From NCBI RefSeq assembly GCF_900142375.1, contig NZ_FRAR01000009.1:1-64000 (forward strand): a stretch of 64,000 nt of DNA, read 5' to 3'. The notes under the pieces were generated by a model. That model had not been told where the DNA came from and ran no database searches. It worked only from the letters and a program-made list of their open reading frames with translations. Made by a program: the position numbers and the translations under genes. Below are positions 1 through 8,299 of this stretch, piece after piece (positions within the stretch are counted from its first letter, which is position 1; each line of letters starts with the position of its first letter). Origin of the DNA: Desulforamulus aeronauticus DSM 10349 (GTDB lineage Bacteria; Bacillota; Desulfotomaculia; Desulfotomaculales; Desulfotomaculaceae).

Positions 1-245
1 TTTCGCAGTAATTCATTTTCCATGGTCAAGCGCTTTATGATTTGCGCCTGCGTTTCCGGCTTCATTTTAGGACGACCTTTCGGCAGCGGAGCTGCATGAC
101 GAAGTTCCACCTCTTTGCGCAATCCACACCAGCTTTGAATCGCATATCTGCTGATTCCATAAGTTTTACTCAGAGAATTAATGCTAACTCCTTGTCTATA
201 TGCCCTAATCACGGTTTCCTTTGTTTCCTCGCTGTATCGTGGCAT
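1..245 (-). CDS. IS3-type transposase OrfA, partial (runs off the left edge)
   Basis: The minus-strand frame reads MPRYSEETKETVIRAYRQG and continues with a helix-turn-helix (SINSLSKTYGISRYAIQSW) and a C-terminal part ending ENELLRK, the usual layout of the small OrfA DNA-binding protein of IS3-family elements, whose leucine-zipper-like end precedes the OrfB integrase. OrfB would lie beyond the left edge. A GTG at 263 could extend the protein by six codons. The plus-strand ORF that overlaps this is a shadow. I am confident of a transposase but not of the IS subgroup. Confidence 0.75.
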   Translation of the reverse strand, partial: MPRYSEETKETVIRAYRQGVSINSLSKTYGISRYAIQSWCGLRKEVELRHAAPLPKGRPKMKPETQAQIIKRLTMENELLR

Positions 246-270
246 CCCTTTTTTTCCTGACACGCTAAAA

Positions 271-311
271 CCTCCAATCGTAGTTTCTATCCTACGACTG
301 GAGGCTTTTTC
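271..311 (+). terminator. Hairpin plus T-run at the IS end
   Basis: CCTCCAATCGTAG (271-283) pairs with CTACGACTGGAGG (292-304), followed by CTTTTTCTTT. It reads as a terminator on the plus strand and lies in the transposase leader. Such a structure could shield the transposase from outside transcription, but that role is inference. Confidence 0.5.
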
Positions 312-342
312 TTTCAATGTCTATTTTTCCTGGTTCACTACA

Positions 343-361
343 TAGACGCCGTCGGAGGCTG
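343..361 (-). repeat. Half copy of the dispersed repeat, next to the IS end
   Basis: TAGACGCCGTCGGAGGC matches the reverse complement of the central part of the repeat copies at 14776-14849 and 62571-62707 (GC..CCG.CGGCGTCTA). Only this part is present; the IS sequence begins just left of it. Confidence 0.45.
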
Positions 362-489
362 CTTTTTTAACATTGTAAACAAATTATTTTTATACTTATA
401 TACCAATATTTACCAAAAAGTGTTAAAATCATAGGCATATTCATACAATGTTACGTGGTGCTGATTTTTAGATTTGAAGGAGGGGCAAG

Positions 490-3033
490 ATGTATCCGTA
501 CCGTACAGTATCCGTTATTCCTGAATTGCCTGAGCCCATCAACCGGTTAAGTGAACTGGCCAGAAACCTCTGGTTTAGCTGGCATCCCCAGGCCCAACTG
601 CTATATAGCAAGCTAGATTCCTTGCTTTGGGAAGAGGTTAACCATAATCCGATTAAACAATTACTTTATGTGGATGGCGACAAATTGAATCAGGCAGCAG
701 CAGATCCCCAGTATCTTGAAATGTACCACCAAGTGCTGGCTGATCTGGATCACTATATGGGTGGGCAAACCTGGTTTCAGAAAACCTATCCGGATTGCTC
801 TAATCAATTAGTTGCTTATTTTTCAGCTGAATTTGGTGTCCATGAATCCAATCCGGTCTATAGTGGTGGTCTTGGCTTACTGGCCGGAGATCATTGTAAA
901 TCAGCCAGCGATTTAGGGATACCCTTTGTGGGTGTTGGTATTCTGTATAAGCAAGGATATTTTTGTCAACGCATTAATAAAGATGGTTGGCAGGAAGCCC
1001 ATTATAACTTTATGGATTTTAACGAAATGACGGTAACCCCGGCCCACCGGTCAGACGGGGGAGAAGTGATGATTACTGTCCACTTGCCTGGCCGAGATGT
1101 ATTGGTAAAGGTGTGGGAATTGCAAGTAGGGCGAATTATTATTTATTTTCTGGATACAGATTTAAATCAGAACTGTAAGGAAGATCGCCTGCTTACCTCT
1201 AAATTGTATGGAGGAGATCAAGATACCCGTATCAGTCAGGAGATTATTTTAGGTATTGGTGGGACCAAGGCTTTGCGGGAGCTGGGCATTTCCCCCACTG
1301 CCTGGCACATTAATGAAGGGCATGCCGCCTTTATTATTTTGGAGCGTGTCAGAGAATTGATCCACCAGGGTGTACCCTTCAGTACAGCCAGGGAGGCGGT
1401 AAGGGCCAACACGATTTTCACCACCCATACACCAGTGCCCGCCGGGCATGATGTTTTTAGTGGTGAAATGATTGATCGTTACTTGGGTTATTTATACGAG
1501 GAAATAAAAACTGATCGGGAAAGGTTTATGGCACTTGGCTGGGATCAGGAGCGACAGGGCTTTAATATGACTAGGCTGGCCCTTAATCATGCAGCTTTTA
1601 CCAACGGGGTAAGTAAGCTGCATGGTGAGGTCAGTAAAAAAATGTTTCAACATTTGTATGCGGGTATCCCGCTGGAGGAAACGCCTATTCATTCTGTCAC
1701 CAATGGGGTTCATACTGAAACCTGGGTGGCTCCGGAGATGAGAACCCTCTTTGAAAAATATATCGGGTCCGATTGGGTAGAAAATATTTCCGATCAAAAA
1801 AAGTGGCAGCGGGTTTATCATATCCCGGATGGAGAACTGTGGAAAACGCACCAAATACTAAAGGGACGCATGATTACTTTTGTGCAAAATAACCTTTATC
1901 GCCGCATGGAACGTAATTTTCAGCCATTAGAATTAATTCGGGAATGTGCCGGTTATCTCAGTAAAAATGTGCTAACTATTGGTTTTGCCCGGCGCTTTGC
2001 CACGTATAAAAGAGCCAACCTGCTTTTACAGGATAAAGAGCGTTTGTCCCGACTTATTAATGATCCGGAAAGACCGGTACAAATTATTTTTGCCGGCAAG
2101 GCGCATCCTGCCGATCACCCCGGACAAGAGCTCATCAAAATGATTAATGATGTAAGCAAGGAAGAAGAATTTCGCAGCAGAATAGTCTTTGTGGAGGACT
2201 ATGATATTAATGTATCCCGCCATTTGCTGCAGGGAGTGGATGTATGGTTAAATACCCCTCGCAGACCGCTGGAGGCCAGTGGCACCAGTGGTCAGAAAGC
2301 GGCCGTTAATGGCGTTATTAATTGTAGTGTTTTGGATGGTTGGTGGCCCGAAGCCTATAATGGGGAGAATGGTTTTGCCATTGGTACGGAAAAGGATTAC
2401 CAAAATGATGAACTGCAGGACAGGGAAGATGCCAGTTCGCTATTTGATTTATTGGAGCAAATTATCATTCCTTATTACTACCGTAGAGTGGAGGGGATCC
2501 CCCGGGAATGGGTTCGCCACATGAAGGATTGCTTGGCTACCATACCCTGGAAGTTCAGTACCGAGCGAATGGTCAAAGAGTATACCCAAAGGTTTTATTT
2601 AAACGCCGCTTTGCGAGGCAATAAATTTGCTGCCCAGCAATTTCAACTGGCCACCGAGGTTGAGCAATACAAAAAATTCATGACGGAACATTGGCATCAG
2701 ATTCAGTTTTGTTCCGTTCAGGTGGAACAGCCCAAGATACTCAATGTTGGGTCAGAACTTTCACTACTGGCAGAACTATCCTTGGGCGCTGTTAAACCAC
2801 AGGATATTATTCTCGAAATTGTGTACGGTAAAGTAAGTGACCACGGTCTGGATCGAAAGATGCTGATGCCGATGGAACTTATTCAGGAGCAAGGTGATGA
2901 TAAGTACCAGTATGGTGCTAAGATATATTTAATGCGAGGGACGTCTGGCTATACGCTACGTATTCGTCCTAATGATAAAGATTTTGCCACTTCTTTTGAA
3001 TTACCATTGGTGAAATGGGCAGAAGTCTTTTAA
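490..3033 (+). CDS. glgP: Alpha-glucan phosphorylase (glycosyltransferase family 35)
   Basis: Cytoplasmic PLP enzyme that releases glucose 1-phosphate from glycogen or maltodextrin by phosphorolysis. The N-terminal ~110 residues (RLSELARNLWFSWHPQAQ) are the DUF3417 domain of the long alpha-glucan phosphorylases of bacteria and archaea rather than the E. coli GlgP type; 847 residues is normal for that subfamily. The PLP lysine is Lys603 in GTSGQKAAVNG, and HTPVPAGHD, VTNGVH and FARRFATYKRA are family motifs. A strong ribosome site (GAAGGAGGGG) sits 6 bases before the ATG. It stands alone, with a terminator after it; no other glycogen genes are nearby. Confidence 0.93.
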   Translation: MYPYRTVSVIPELPEPINRLSELARNLWFSWHPQAQLLYSKLDSLLWEEVNHNPIKQLLYVDGDKLNQAAADPQYLEMYHQVLADLDHYMGGQTWFQKTYPDCSNQLVAYFSAEFGVHESNPVYSGGLGLLAGDHCKSASDLGIPFVGVGILYKQGYFCQRINKDGWQEAHYNFMDFNEMTVTPAHRSDGGEVMITVHLPGRDVLVKVWELQVGRIIIYFLDTDLNQNCKEDRLLTSKLYGGDQDTRISQEIILGIGGTKALRELGISPTAWHINEGHAAFIILERVRELIHQGVPFSTAREAVRANTIFTTHTPVPAGHDVFSGEMIDRYLGYLYEEIKTDRERFMALGWDQERQGFNMTRLALNHAAFTNGVSKLHGEVSKKMFQHLYAGIPLEETPIHSVTNGVHTETWVAPEMRTLFEKYIGSDWVENISDQKKWQRVYHIPDGELWKTHQILKGRMITFVQNNLYRRMERNFQPLELIRECAGYLSKNVLTIGFARRFATYKRANLLLQDKERLSRLINDPERPVQIIFAGKAHPADHPGQELIKMINDVSKEEEFRSRIVFVEDYDINVSRHLLQGVDVWLNTPRRPLEASGTSGQKAAVNGVINCSVLDGWWPEAYNGENGFAIGTEKDYQNDELQDREDASSLFDLLEQIIIPYYYRRVEGIPREWVRHMKDCLATIPWKFSTERMVKEYTQRFYLNAALRGNKFAAQQFQLATEVEQYKKFMTEHWHQIQFCSVQVEQPKILNVGSELSLLAELSLGAVKPQDIILEIVYGKVSDHGLDRKMLMPMELIQEQGDDKYQYGAKIYLMRGTSGYTLRIRPNDKDFATSFELPLVKWAEVF

Positions 3034-3047
3034 AAGTTACATCGTTA

Positions 3048-3080
3048 TTCGAGGGTCGTGTTGACGGCTCTCTTTTTTTA
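3048..3080 (+). terminator. Terminator after glgP
   Basis: GAGGGTCGT / ACGGCTCTC form a 9-pair stem (two G-U pairs) followed by TTTTTTT. Confidence 0.65.
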
Positions 3081-3370
3081 TCGAAAAGTATAACTTTACG
3101 ACATACATAGGGTACCTTGGTAGACGGGCCGGTTGCACAATCGAACCGATAATGTGCAGCTTTTAGTGTTCCATTAAAGTCGGGCCGTCAGATGTCAGCC
3201 AACAACTAAAGGCCAATGGCTAATGGCCAAACGACGAGTGGGCAAAAAAATAGTTTTGCGTATCCCTCAGAGGCAGGCAAACAAGCCGGTTTTTCCGGCA
3301 ACGAACAAAAATCTTAAAAAAGTGTCCAATATCTGTACAATTTAAGGTACATATTTAAAACAAAAATATT
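3081..3370. other. Gene-free stretch with degenerate repeat-like sequence
   Basis: No credible ORF. It holds nested short repeats (GGCCAATGGC, CTAATGGCCA; GCCGG TTTTT CCGGC) and AGGCAGGCAAACAAGCC (3281-3297), which closely matches AGGCAGGTAAACAAGCC inside the repeat copy at 62571-62707. I read it as a decayed member of the dispersed repeat family. Confidence 0.4.
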
Positions 3371-3399
3371 TTGACAGGTTGAAACAGAAACTGTACAAT
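3371..3399 (+). promoter_or_regulatory. Sigma-A promoter of the amino-acid permease
   Basis: TTGACA (3371-3376), 17-base spacer, TACAAT (3394-3399): a near-consensus vegetative promoter with a start site expected near 3406. Confidence 0.75.
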
Positions 3400-3412
3400 A
3401 AAAACACAATAA

Positions 3413-3428
3413 TTAGTCAATTGACTAA
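3413..3428. promoter_or_regulatory. Perfect 16-bp palindrome, candidate operator
   Basis: TTAGTCAATTGACTAA lies just downstream of the expected transcription start and before the ribosome site (GGGAGG, 3431-3436). A protein bound here would block transcription, so a dimeric repressor site is likely. The cognate regulator is not in view. Confidence 0.6.
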
Positions 3429-3442
3429 CAGGGAGGAAAAGT

Positions 3443-4855
3443 ATGAGTTTATTTCGCAAAAAATCACTGGAGGAGTTGTTAAATTCATCTGGCAGACAAC
3501 AACTTAGCAGAGTCCTCGGTCCTTTGGATTTAACCATGTTAGGGATTGGTGCCGTCATCGGTACCGGTATTTTCGTGCTAACTGGGGTTGCTGCAGCACA
3601 GCATGCAGGTCCTGCACTTACTTTATCCTTTGTTATCGCTGGTTTAGCCTGTGTATTTGCAGCCTTATGTTACGCTGAATTTTCTTCCACTGTGCCTGTT
3701 GCTGGTAGCGTTTATTCATATAGTTATTTTACCCTGGGTGAAATAGTAGCATGGTTAATTGGTTGGGATTTGGTGTTAGAGTATGGCTTGGCGGTCTCGG
3801 CTGTGGCTGTGGGCTGGTCCGGGTATTTCCAAAACTTAATAGGCGGTTTTGGTATACATCTGCCGGTGGCTTTAACTGGGGCACCTGGTAGTGCGCCTGG
3901 TGCTGTGTTTAACTTACCATCTTTTTTAATTATTTTAGGTATTACCTGGTTGTTATCCAAAGGTATTCGTGAGAGTGCCCGAGTTAATAATATTATGGTT
4001 TTGATAAAAGTAGCTGTTGTTTTAGTGTTTATCGCTGTGGGTGTATGGTATGTTAAGCCCGCCAACTGGTCTCCCTTCATGCCCTTTGGTTTTAATGGCG
4101 TCATGACCGGTGCCGCTACCATTTTCTTTGCATATCTAGGTTTTGATGCAGTTTCTACCGCTGCGGAAGAAGTAAAGAATCCTAAAAGAGACTTACCCAT
4201 CGGCATTATTGGTTCTCTAACCATCTGTACCATTCTCTACATCGCTGTTTCGGCTATCTTAACCGGTATTGTTCCTTACGCCCAATTAGATGTAGCTGCA
4301 CCGGTGGCCTTTGCCATGAACTATATTGGTCAGAACTGGTTTGCTGGCTTGATTTCTCTGGGCGCCATTTGCGGTATAACCACGGTTCTGCTGGTTATGG
4401 CCTACGGCCAAATTCGGTTGTTCTTTGCCATGAGTCGTGATGGCCTAATTCCTTCTTTGTTCTCTAAGGTACACCCCAAATATAAGACCCCCTACACCAG
4501 CACCTGGTTAACTGGACTTGGTTGTGCCACTGTTTCAGCCTTGGTTCCTCTGGGTACCTTGGCTCACTTGGTTAACATTGGAACCCTTAGTGCCTTTGTC
4601 CTGGTTTCCGTAGCAGTCTTGGTGCTGCGTAAAACCCACCCTCATATACAGCGATCCTTTACTTGCCCAGGCGTACCATTGATCCCTATTCTGGCGATCC
4701 TCTTCTGTGGCTATCTGATGATCAGCCTGCCAGCGATAACCTGGAAAATGTTCTGTGTTTGGATGGTACTGGGTATAGTGGTTTATCTGCTGTATGGAAA
4801 AGGCCATAGTAAGCTGGCCACCAAAGGTCAGTCCGATATAAGCGCAAACTTATAA
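3443..4855 (+). CDS. APC-family amino acid permease (CAT/YfnA type)
   Basis: Integral membrane amino-acid transporter of 470 residues with about 12 hydrophobic segments. The N-terminal LGPLDLTMLGIGAVIGTGIF is the helix-1 signature of the cationic amino-acid transporter branch of the APC superfamily, and the helix with FAYLGFDAVSTAAEEVKNP is also diagnostic. Substrate cannot be read from sequence. Expressed alone from the promoter at 3371 with a perfect palindrome in the leader, so it is probably controlled by a repressor; a strong terminator follows. Ribosome site GGGAGGAAAAG before the ATG. Confidence 0.9.
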   Translation: MSLFRKKSLEELLNSSGRQQLSRVLGPLDLTMLGIGAVIGTGIFVLTGVAAAQHAGPALTLSFVIAGLACVFAALCYAEFSSTVPVAGSVYSYSYFTLGEIVAWLIGWDLVLEYGLAVSAVAVGWSGYFQNLIGGFGIHLPVALTGAPGSAPGAVFNLPSFLIILGITWLLSKGIRESARVNNIMVLIKVAVVLVFIAVGVWYVKPANWSPFMPFGFNGVMTGAATIFFAYLGFDAVSTAAEEVKNPKRDLPIGIIGSLTICTILYIAVSAILTGIVPYAQLDVAAPVAFAMNYIGQNWFAGLISLGAICGITTVLLVMAYGQIRLFFAMSRDGLIPSLFSKVHPKYKTPYTSTWLTGLGCATVSALVPLGTLAHLVNIGTLSAFVLVSVAVLVLRKTHPHIQRSFTCPGVPLIPILAILFCGYLMISLPAITWKMFCVWMVLGIVVYLLYGKGHSKLATKGQSDISANL

Positions 4856-4859
4856 AATA

Positions 4860-4900
4860 CCTAAGAAGGAAGGCCTGGCGCCTTCCTTCTTAGGTTATTT
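4860..4900 (+). terminator. Terminator after the permease
   Basis: CCTAAGAAGGAAGG / CCTTCCTTCTTAGG, 14-bp perfect stem with 7-base loop, then TTATTTCG. Confidence 0.75.
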
Positions 4901-5040
4901 CGGTTTGCTTCTGTCGTGTTTATGCCATATAATGATTTTGGTTAAAAATTTAAGGTAGTCAGAAAGAGGAAACTGTAATAAAATAAGTAACGTGCAGCAA
5001 CCAGCTGTGCTAAGTTCGTAGTAGTTAAAGGAGATATGGT

Positions 5041-5382
5041 ATGGAAAAGTTGTTTGGAAAACTCAAAGAATATTTAAACATGGAAACGGAAATTCCCTAC
5101 GAAGAATTTGAGTCCTACTACCAAGATGTGATTACCTTTCTCAATGCAGAATATCAAGAGCTGAATAAGGAAGATACCCTTCACGGTCGTTTTATCCTCT
5201 CCATCCTTATGTCTAACAGTGAAGAGCGTGGTAAAAACTACAAGAACCTGGCGAAAAAATATAAGAAGATCTATAGCAAATGCCATCTTTGGGCCGAGGC
5301 TCTCACTTTAAGACTTTTAAAAATGGGTATGACCAAGGACGAAATTATTCAGGCAGAGAAAGACCTGCACGATGCTGTTTAA
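5041..5382 (+). CDS. Hypothetical protein, 113 aa, helical and charged
   Basis: Not recognised. The protein is soluble, rich in Glu, Lys and Tyr, and looks all-helical (EEFESYYQDVITFLNAEYQEL; YKNLAKKYKKIYSKCHLWAEALTLRLLKMG). There is no signal peptide or metal motif. Ribosome site AAAGGAGATATGGT precedes the ATG, and a terminator closes the unit, so it is a one-gene transcript. A shorter start at Met17 (MSNSEE is further in) is not supported by a ribosome site. Confidence 0.75.
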   Translation: MEKLFGKLKEYLNMETEIPYEEFESYYQDVITFLNAEYQELNKEDTLHGRFILSILMSNSEERGKNYKNLAKKYKKIYSKCHLWAEALTLRLLKMGMTKDEIIQAEKDLHDAV

Positions 5383-5412
5383 TGAAAAGCCAATAGTTTC
5401 ATAGAGAATAAC

Positions 5413-5447
5413 GAACGGGAGCAGCGTAAGCTTACTCCCGTTTTATT
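5413..5447 (+). terminator. Terminator between the 113-aa gene and psd
   Basis: ACGGGAG / CTCCCGT stem with TTTTATTATT. It sits at the convergent junction and overlaps the last bases of psd. Confidence 0.65.
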
Positions 5448-6243
5448 ATTCTAGAAAACTACCAATTTTTTGTCCCATCTTAATTTGTTGGTTTACCGTT
5501 AAAAATTTAGAGGGCTTAAACAGATCTTTCTGAAAGATTAAAATTACCGTAGACCCAAACTCAAACCGACCAATTTCCCTGCCCTTAGGAATTTTCTCGC
5601 CTACATGATAGGAAGAAATGATCTTGCCGACACCCAAAGCACCCACTTTAATTAAAGCAAATTTAGCACCACCCTTGGTTTCAAAGATGGTACAGGTACG
5701 GCGGTTTTTAGCAAACAAGTCTTTAACGGTACTGACACCCAGTTTATTCACAGGGAAGACTTGGCCAGGTACATACTGATGATGAATGACTTGGGCTGGA
5801 AAAGGCATGTGAATGCGATGGTAGTTTCTGGGGCTCAAATAAATATTCATATAATAGCAGTCCTGCAAACTATCCACATTGGGGAAGGCTAGCAGTTCTG
5901 CTAGAGAGTAGAAGTTCTTTTTAGCTAGAATGATTTTTTTCCCCTGGGCAAAGCCTAAATCAGCAATAGTTCCGTCCACCGGACTAACAATTATATTCCG
6001 TCCGTTGGCAATAGGGCGGAGGCCAGGATCGATATCCCGTACGAAGAAATCGGTAAGACTTTTATAGGCACTGGGGTGGCGAATTTCCTTGCGATCGATT
6101 TTATACAGCCGAATGTATGGCTTGATGAACATCCTGCTTAATCTGCTTCTGCAGGCTACGTTAAATGCTTTGCCTAAAGTTTTTCTGGAGATGGTATATA
6201 CAGCCACTTTTTTAAATAATCTCACTGTGTCATCCTTCTTCAT
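5446..6243 (-). CDS. psd: Phosphatidylserine decarboxylase proenzyme
   Basis: Membrane-bound, pyruvoyl-dependent enzyme that makes phosphatidylethanolamine from phosphatidylserine. Family motifs: TDFFVRDIDPGLRPI, SPVDGTI, YHRIHMP and the C-terminal self-cleavage site. The site reads FGST (Ser231) where the common form is LGST or GGST; cleavage before this serine should give a small pyruvoyl subunit of 35 residues. 265 residues fits the family. The ATG has no ribosome site, whereas GTG at 6225 (codon 7) has GAAGG eight bases upstream, so the real start may be there. Confidence 0.88.
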   Translation of the reverse strand: MKKDDTVRLFKKVAVYTISRKTLGKAFNVACRSRLSRMFIKPYIRLYKIDRKEIRHPSAYKSLTDFFVRDIDPGLRPIANGRNIIVSPVDGTIADLGFAQGKKIILAKKNFYSLAELLAFPNVDSLQDCYYMNIYLSPRNYHRIHMPFPAQVIHHQYVPGQVFPVNKLGVSTVKDLFAKNRRTCTIFETKGGAKFALIKVGALGVGKIISSYHVGEKIPKGREIGRFEFGSTVILIFQKDLFKPSKFLTVNQQIKMGQKIGSFLE

Positions 6244-6326
6244 AAAAAATTCTTAAGATAAATTTATCGAAATTATTATATCACCTTTTGCAGGGGAATA
6301 CCCTACATATCTGCCATAAATATACT

Positions 6327-6355
6327 TTGACAGACCGGATAGATATGCCTATAAT
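6327..6355 (+). promoter_or_regulatory. Consensus sigma-A promoter of the MgtC-like gene
   Basis: TTGACA (6327-6332), 17-base spacer, TATAAT (6350-6355): both hexamers are perfect. Transcription should start near 6362, downstream of the ATG codons at 6288 and 6345, which therefore cannot be the real start. Confidence 0.85.
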
Positions 6356-6377
6356 ATTGTTTCCGGGGGTGATTTAT

Positions 6378-6836
6378 TTGTTGTATTTTGATGTTGAAAT
6401 TTATTTGCGTATTATAGCATCAATGGTAGCAGGTCTGTTAATTGGTTTTGAAAGAACCATTTATAATAAACCGGCGGGTATCCGGACCTTTTCTCTGGTT
6501 TGTCTGGGATCAACTCTCATTACTCTAGTTTCCATCTATGGTTCTGCGAAACTAGGCTATACAGGAGTGTCAGATCCACATCGCATAACAGCTCAAATTG
6601 TGAGTGGTATTGGCTTTTTGGGTGCCGGTGTTATTTGGAGCAGTAAAAACGGTGGCATGAAACACGGGGTTACTACTGCAGCGGAGCTGTGGGTGACCTC
6701 AGCTGTTGGCATGGCTCTGGGTGTTGGTATGTACGATTTGGCCTTGTTAGTTGTGGTTTGTATCTTTGTCAGCATATTTTTTGGTCGCAGTTTGGATGAT
6801 TATATGGCGAAGAGAGACGAAAAGTTAAAGCAATAG
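6378..6836 (+). CDS. MgtC/SapB-family inner membrane protein
   Basis: Small polytopic membrane protein with the MgtC N-terminal signature LRIIASMVAGLLIGFERTIYNKPAGIRTF and GIGFLGAGVIWS. MgtC proteins are linked to growth in low magnesium and, in pathogens, to modulation of F-type ATP synthase; the role in this organism is unknown. I chose the TTG at 6378 because it follows GGGGGTGAT and lies just after a perfect promoter, giving 152 residues. The open frame extends upstream to an ATG at 6288, but that lies before the transcription start. The C-terminal ~45 residues end in a charged tail. Confidence 0.85.
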   Translation: MLYFDVEIYLRIIASMVAGLLIGFERTIYNKPAGIRTFSLVCLGSTLITLVSIYGSAKLGYTGVSDPHRITAQIVSGIGFLGAGVIWSSKNGGMKHGVTTAAELWVTSAVGMALGVGMYDLALLVVVCIFVSIFFGRSLDDYMAKRDEKLKQ

Positions 6837-6845
6837 ATATGCGTA

Positions 6846-6878
6846 GAAACTCCCCTGGAAACAGGGGGGTTTCTACAT
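6846..6878. terminator. Terminator at a convergent junction
   Basis: GAAACtCCCCTG / CAGGGGgGTTTC with a GAAA tetraloop between the MgtC-like and CBS genes. Confidence 0.6.
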
Positions 6879-6890
6879 AAAAGGCTCTCT

Positions 6891-7325
6891 TTATTGGGTA
6901 GGTGAGGAGGGAACAGAGATACTAGACAGGGCTTCGCCAGCTTCATTTTGGTAAATGTTTTGGGTTGCTAAGTCACCCAGTGCTACAATTCCGGCCAATT
7001 GGCCGTTCTCTACCACCGGTAACCGGCGAATTTGGCTCTCAGCCATCAAATTGGCCGCCTCATGAACATCCATTTCCGGGGTACCCGTAACGACACCTGA
7101 GGTCATAACAGTGCCAACCGTAGTGTTCTGAGGGGACTGACCTTGGGAGACAGTTCTGAGAGCGATATCCCTGTCTGTGACAATGCCGACACAATTACCA
7201 TTCTCAACTACGGGAATAGAGCCTACATTTTGTTGGCTCATCAGCGCGGCTGCTTCTTGCACGCTTTGCTCCGTGGTAACGGTGGTTACATTTTGGGTCA
7301 TGATCTCCTTAAGCTGTTGGCTCAT
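6891..7325 (-). CDS. CBS-pair domain protein
   Basis: 144 residues, almost entirely a pair of CBS domains (MTQNVTTVTTEQSVQEAAALM; MTSGVVTGTPEMDVHEAANLM), with the repeated (V/I)VENG..VGIVTDRDIA pattern. Free-standing CBS pairs bind adenine nucleotides and regulate partners that cannot be predicted. I prefer the ATG at 7325 over the one at 7331 because the AGGAGG ribosome site is only three bases from the latter. Confidence 0.85.
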   Translation of the reverse strand: MSQQLKEIMTQNVTTVTTEQSVQEAAALMSQQNVGSIPVVENGNCVGIVTDRDIALRTVSQGQSPQNTTVGTVMTSGVVTGTPEMDVHEAANLMAESQIRRLPVVENGQLAGIVALGDLATQNIYQNEAGEALSSISVPSSPTQ

Positions 7326-7420
7326 TCGCATTACCTCCTCAATTTTAAAATTGAGAGCCCTTTTTAGAGTGCCTGTTTAGGGGGTTCTTCATTCTAAAAA
7401 CGAACTGTTAAAAAGTTAAA

Positions 7421-7446
7421 GGCAGAGTAAAAAAACCCTGCCTTTA
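7421..7446 (-). terminator. Terminator after the carbonic anhydrase-like gene
   Basis: AAAGGCAG / CTGCCTTT stem around an A-rich loop; on the minus strand it follows the gene at 7488-8039. Confidence 0.5.
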
Positions 7447-7487
7447 AGAACTAACTAATTATTATTTTAGCAAAAATGAAGCTTCTC

Positions 7488-8039
7488 TTACTCTTCTTTC
7501 AGTAAATAGAGGCGATTGTCTTCCAATTGATACATCATGGGTGCCACGAGAACGTTGGGGTAGCGTAGGCGGATTCTTTTGGCCTCAGTCAAGACAAAGT
7601 CTTCTTCATTACAAATTTCATACATAGGGGCAAAGTGATTAAAGTGATCTTCTGCTGCCTTCCGGTCCCAACCGATATCGACTAATCCATCGATAAACTT
7701 TTCTTCCTTGGCTTTCAAATTGGCCATACCACAGTTGTTGTGGCCAATTAAAGCAATGGCCCTAACACCGCCCACAGCAATGGCGTAGGAGACTTTAAAT
7801 TCAGAGGTACGAAGGTTACCAGCTCCGGTTCTCAGTACATAGGCAAATTTTTCGGGAATATTAAGGCGCTTACGGTTGTCCATACACATACCAATTAATA
7901 TTTCTGCATGTCCATATTTTTTGTCACTGTCAAAAAAGTGCTTGTTGAAGTTGTGATATTCAATTAAATCACCAATGGGGGTATCTAAGTATTGGGGGAA
8001 GATATCTTCTCTTGTGTTAATTTTAACAATCTGGGCCAT
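7488..8039 (-). CDS. Beta-class carbonic anhydrase-like protein
   Basis: 183 residues. The zinc ligands and catalytic dyad of beta-carbonic anhydrases are visible: Cys52-x-Asp54-x-Arg56 in GMCMDNRKRL, then His100 and Cys103 in GHNNCGM. The usual role is hydration of CO2 to bicarbonate in the cytoplasm. The C-terminal half is less typical (FNHFAPMYEICNEEDFVLTEA), so it may belong to a divergent subgroup. Ribosome site AGGAGGGG before the ATG; own terminator. Confidence 0.8.
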   Translation of the reverse strand: MAQIVKINTREDIFPQYLDTPIGDLIEYHNFNKHFFDSDKKYGHAEILIGMCMDNRKRLNIPEKFAYVLRTGAGNLRTSEFKVSYAIAVGGVRAIALIGHNNCGMANLKAKEEKFIDGLVDIGWDRKAAEDHFNHFAPMYEICNEEDFVLTEAKRIRLRYPNVLVAPMMYQLEDNRLYLLKEE

Positions 8040-8299
8040 TTGTCACCCCTCCTTCCTAAATCTTATTTAATAATTTAGCAGAAAAAAATTATATTGTCTA
8101 TAATTTAGTTGTCACTACAAAAAAGTTTGTCTTCAGAATTTGTTCAAACCCTTCAAATATAGTCCTAATAGTCTGAACATCTCATATAGACTTGTTGAAG
8201 TAAGAATTACAGTATCTTTCTTTTCTAATCTCCCTCAGAGAGGAAATCCGCGTAAGGTAACGAATACAATGATAGTAGCTTGGAAAGTGGGGGCTTTAT

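Noticed and set aside
3724-4233. 169-codon minus-strand ORF inside the permease
   Set aside because: Shadow of a real gene with strong codon bias; no ribosome site.
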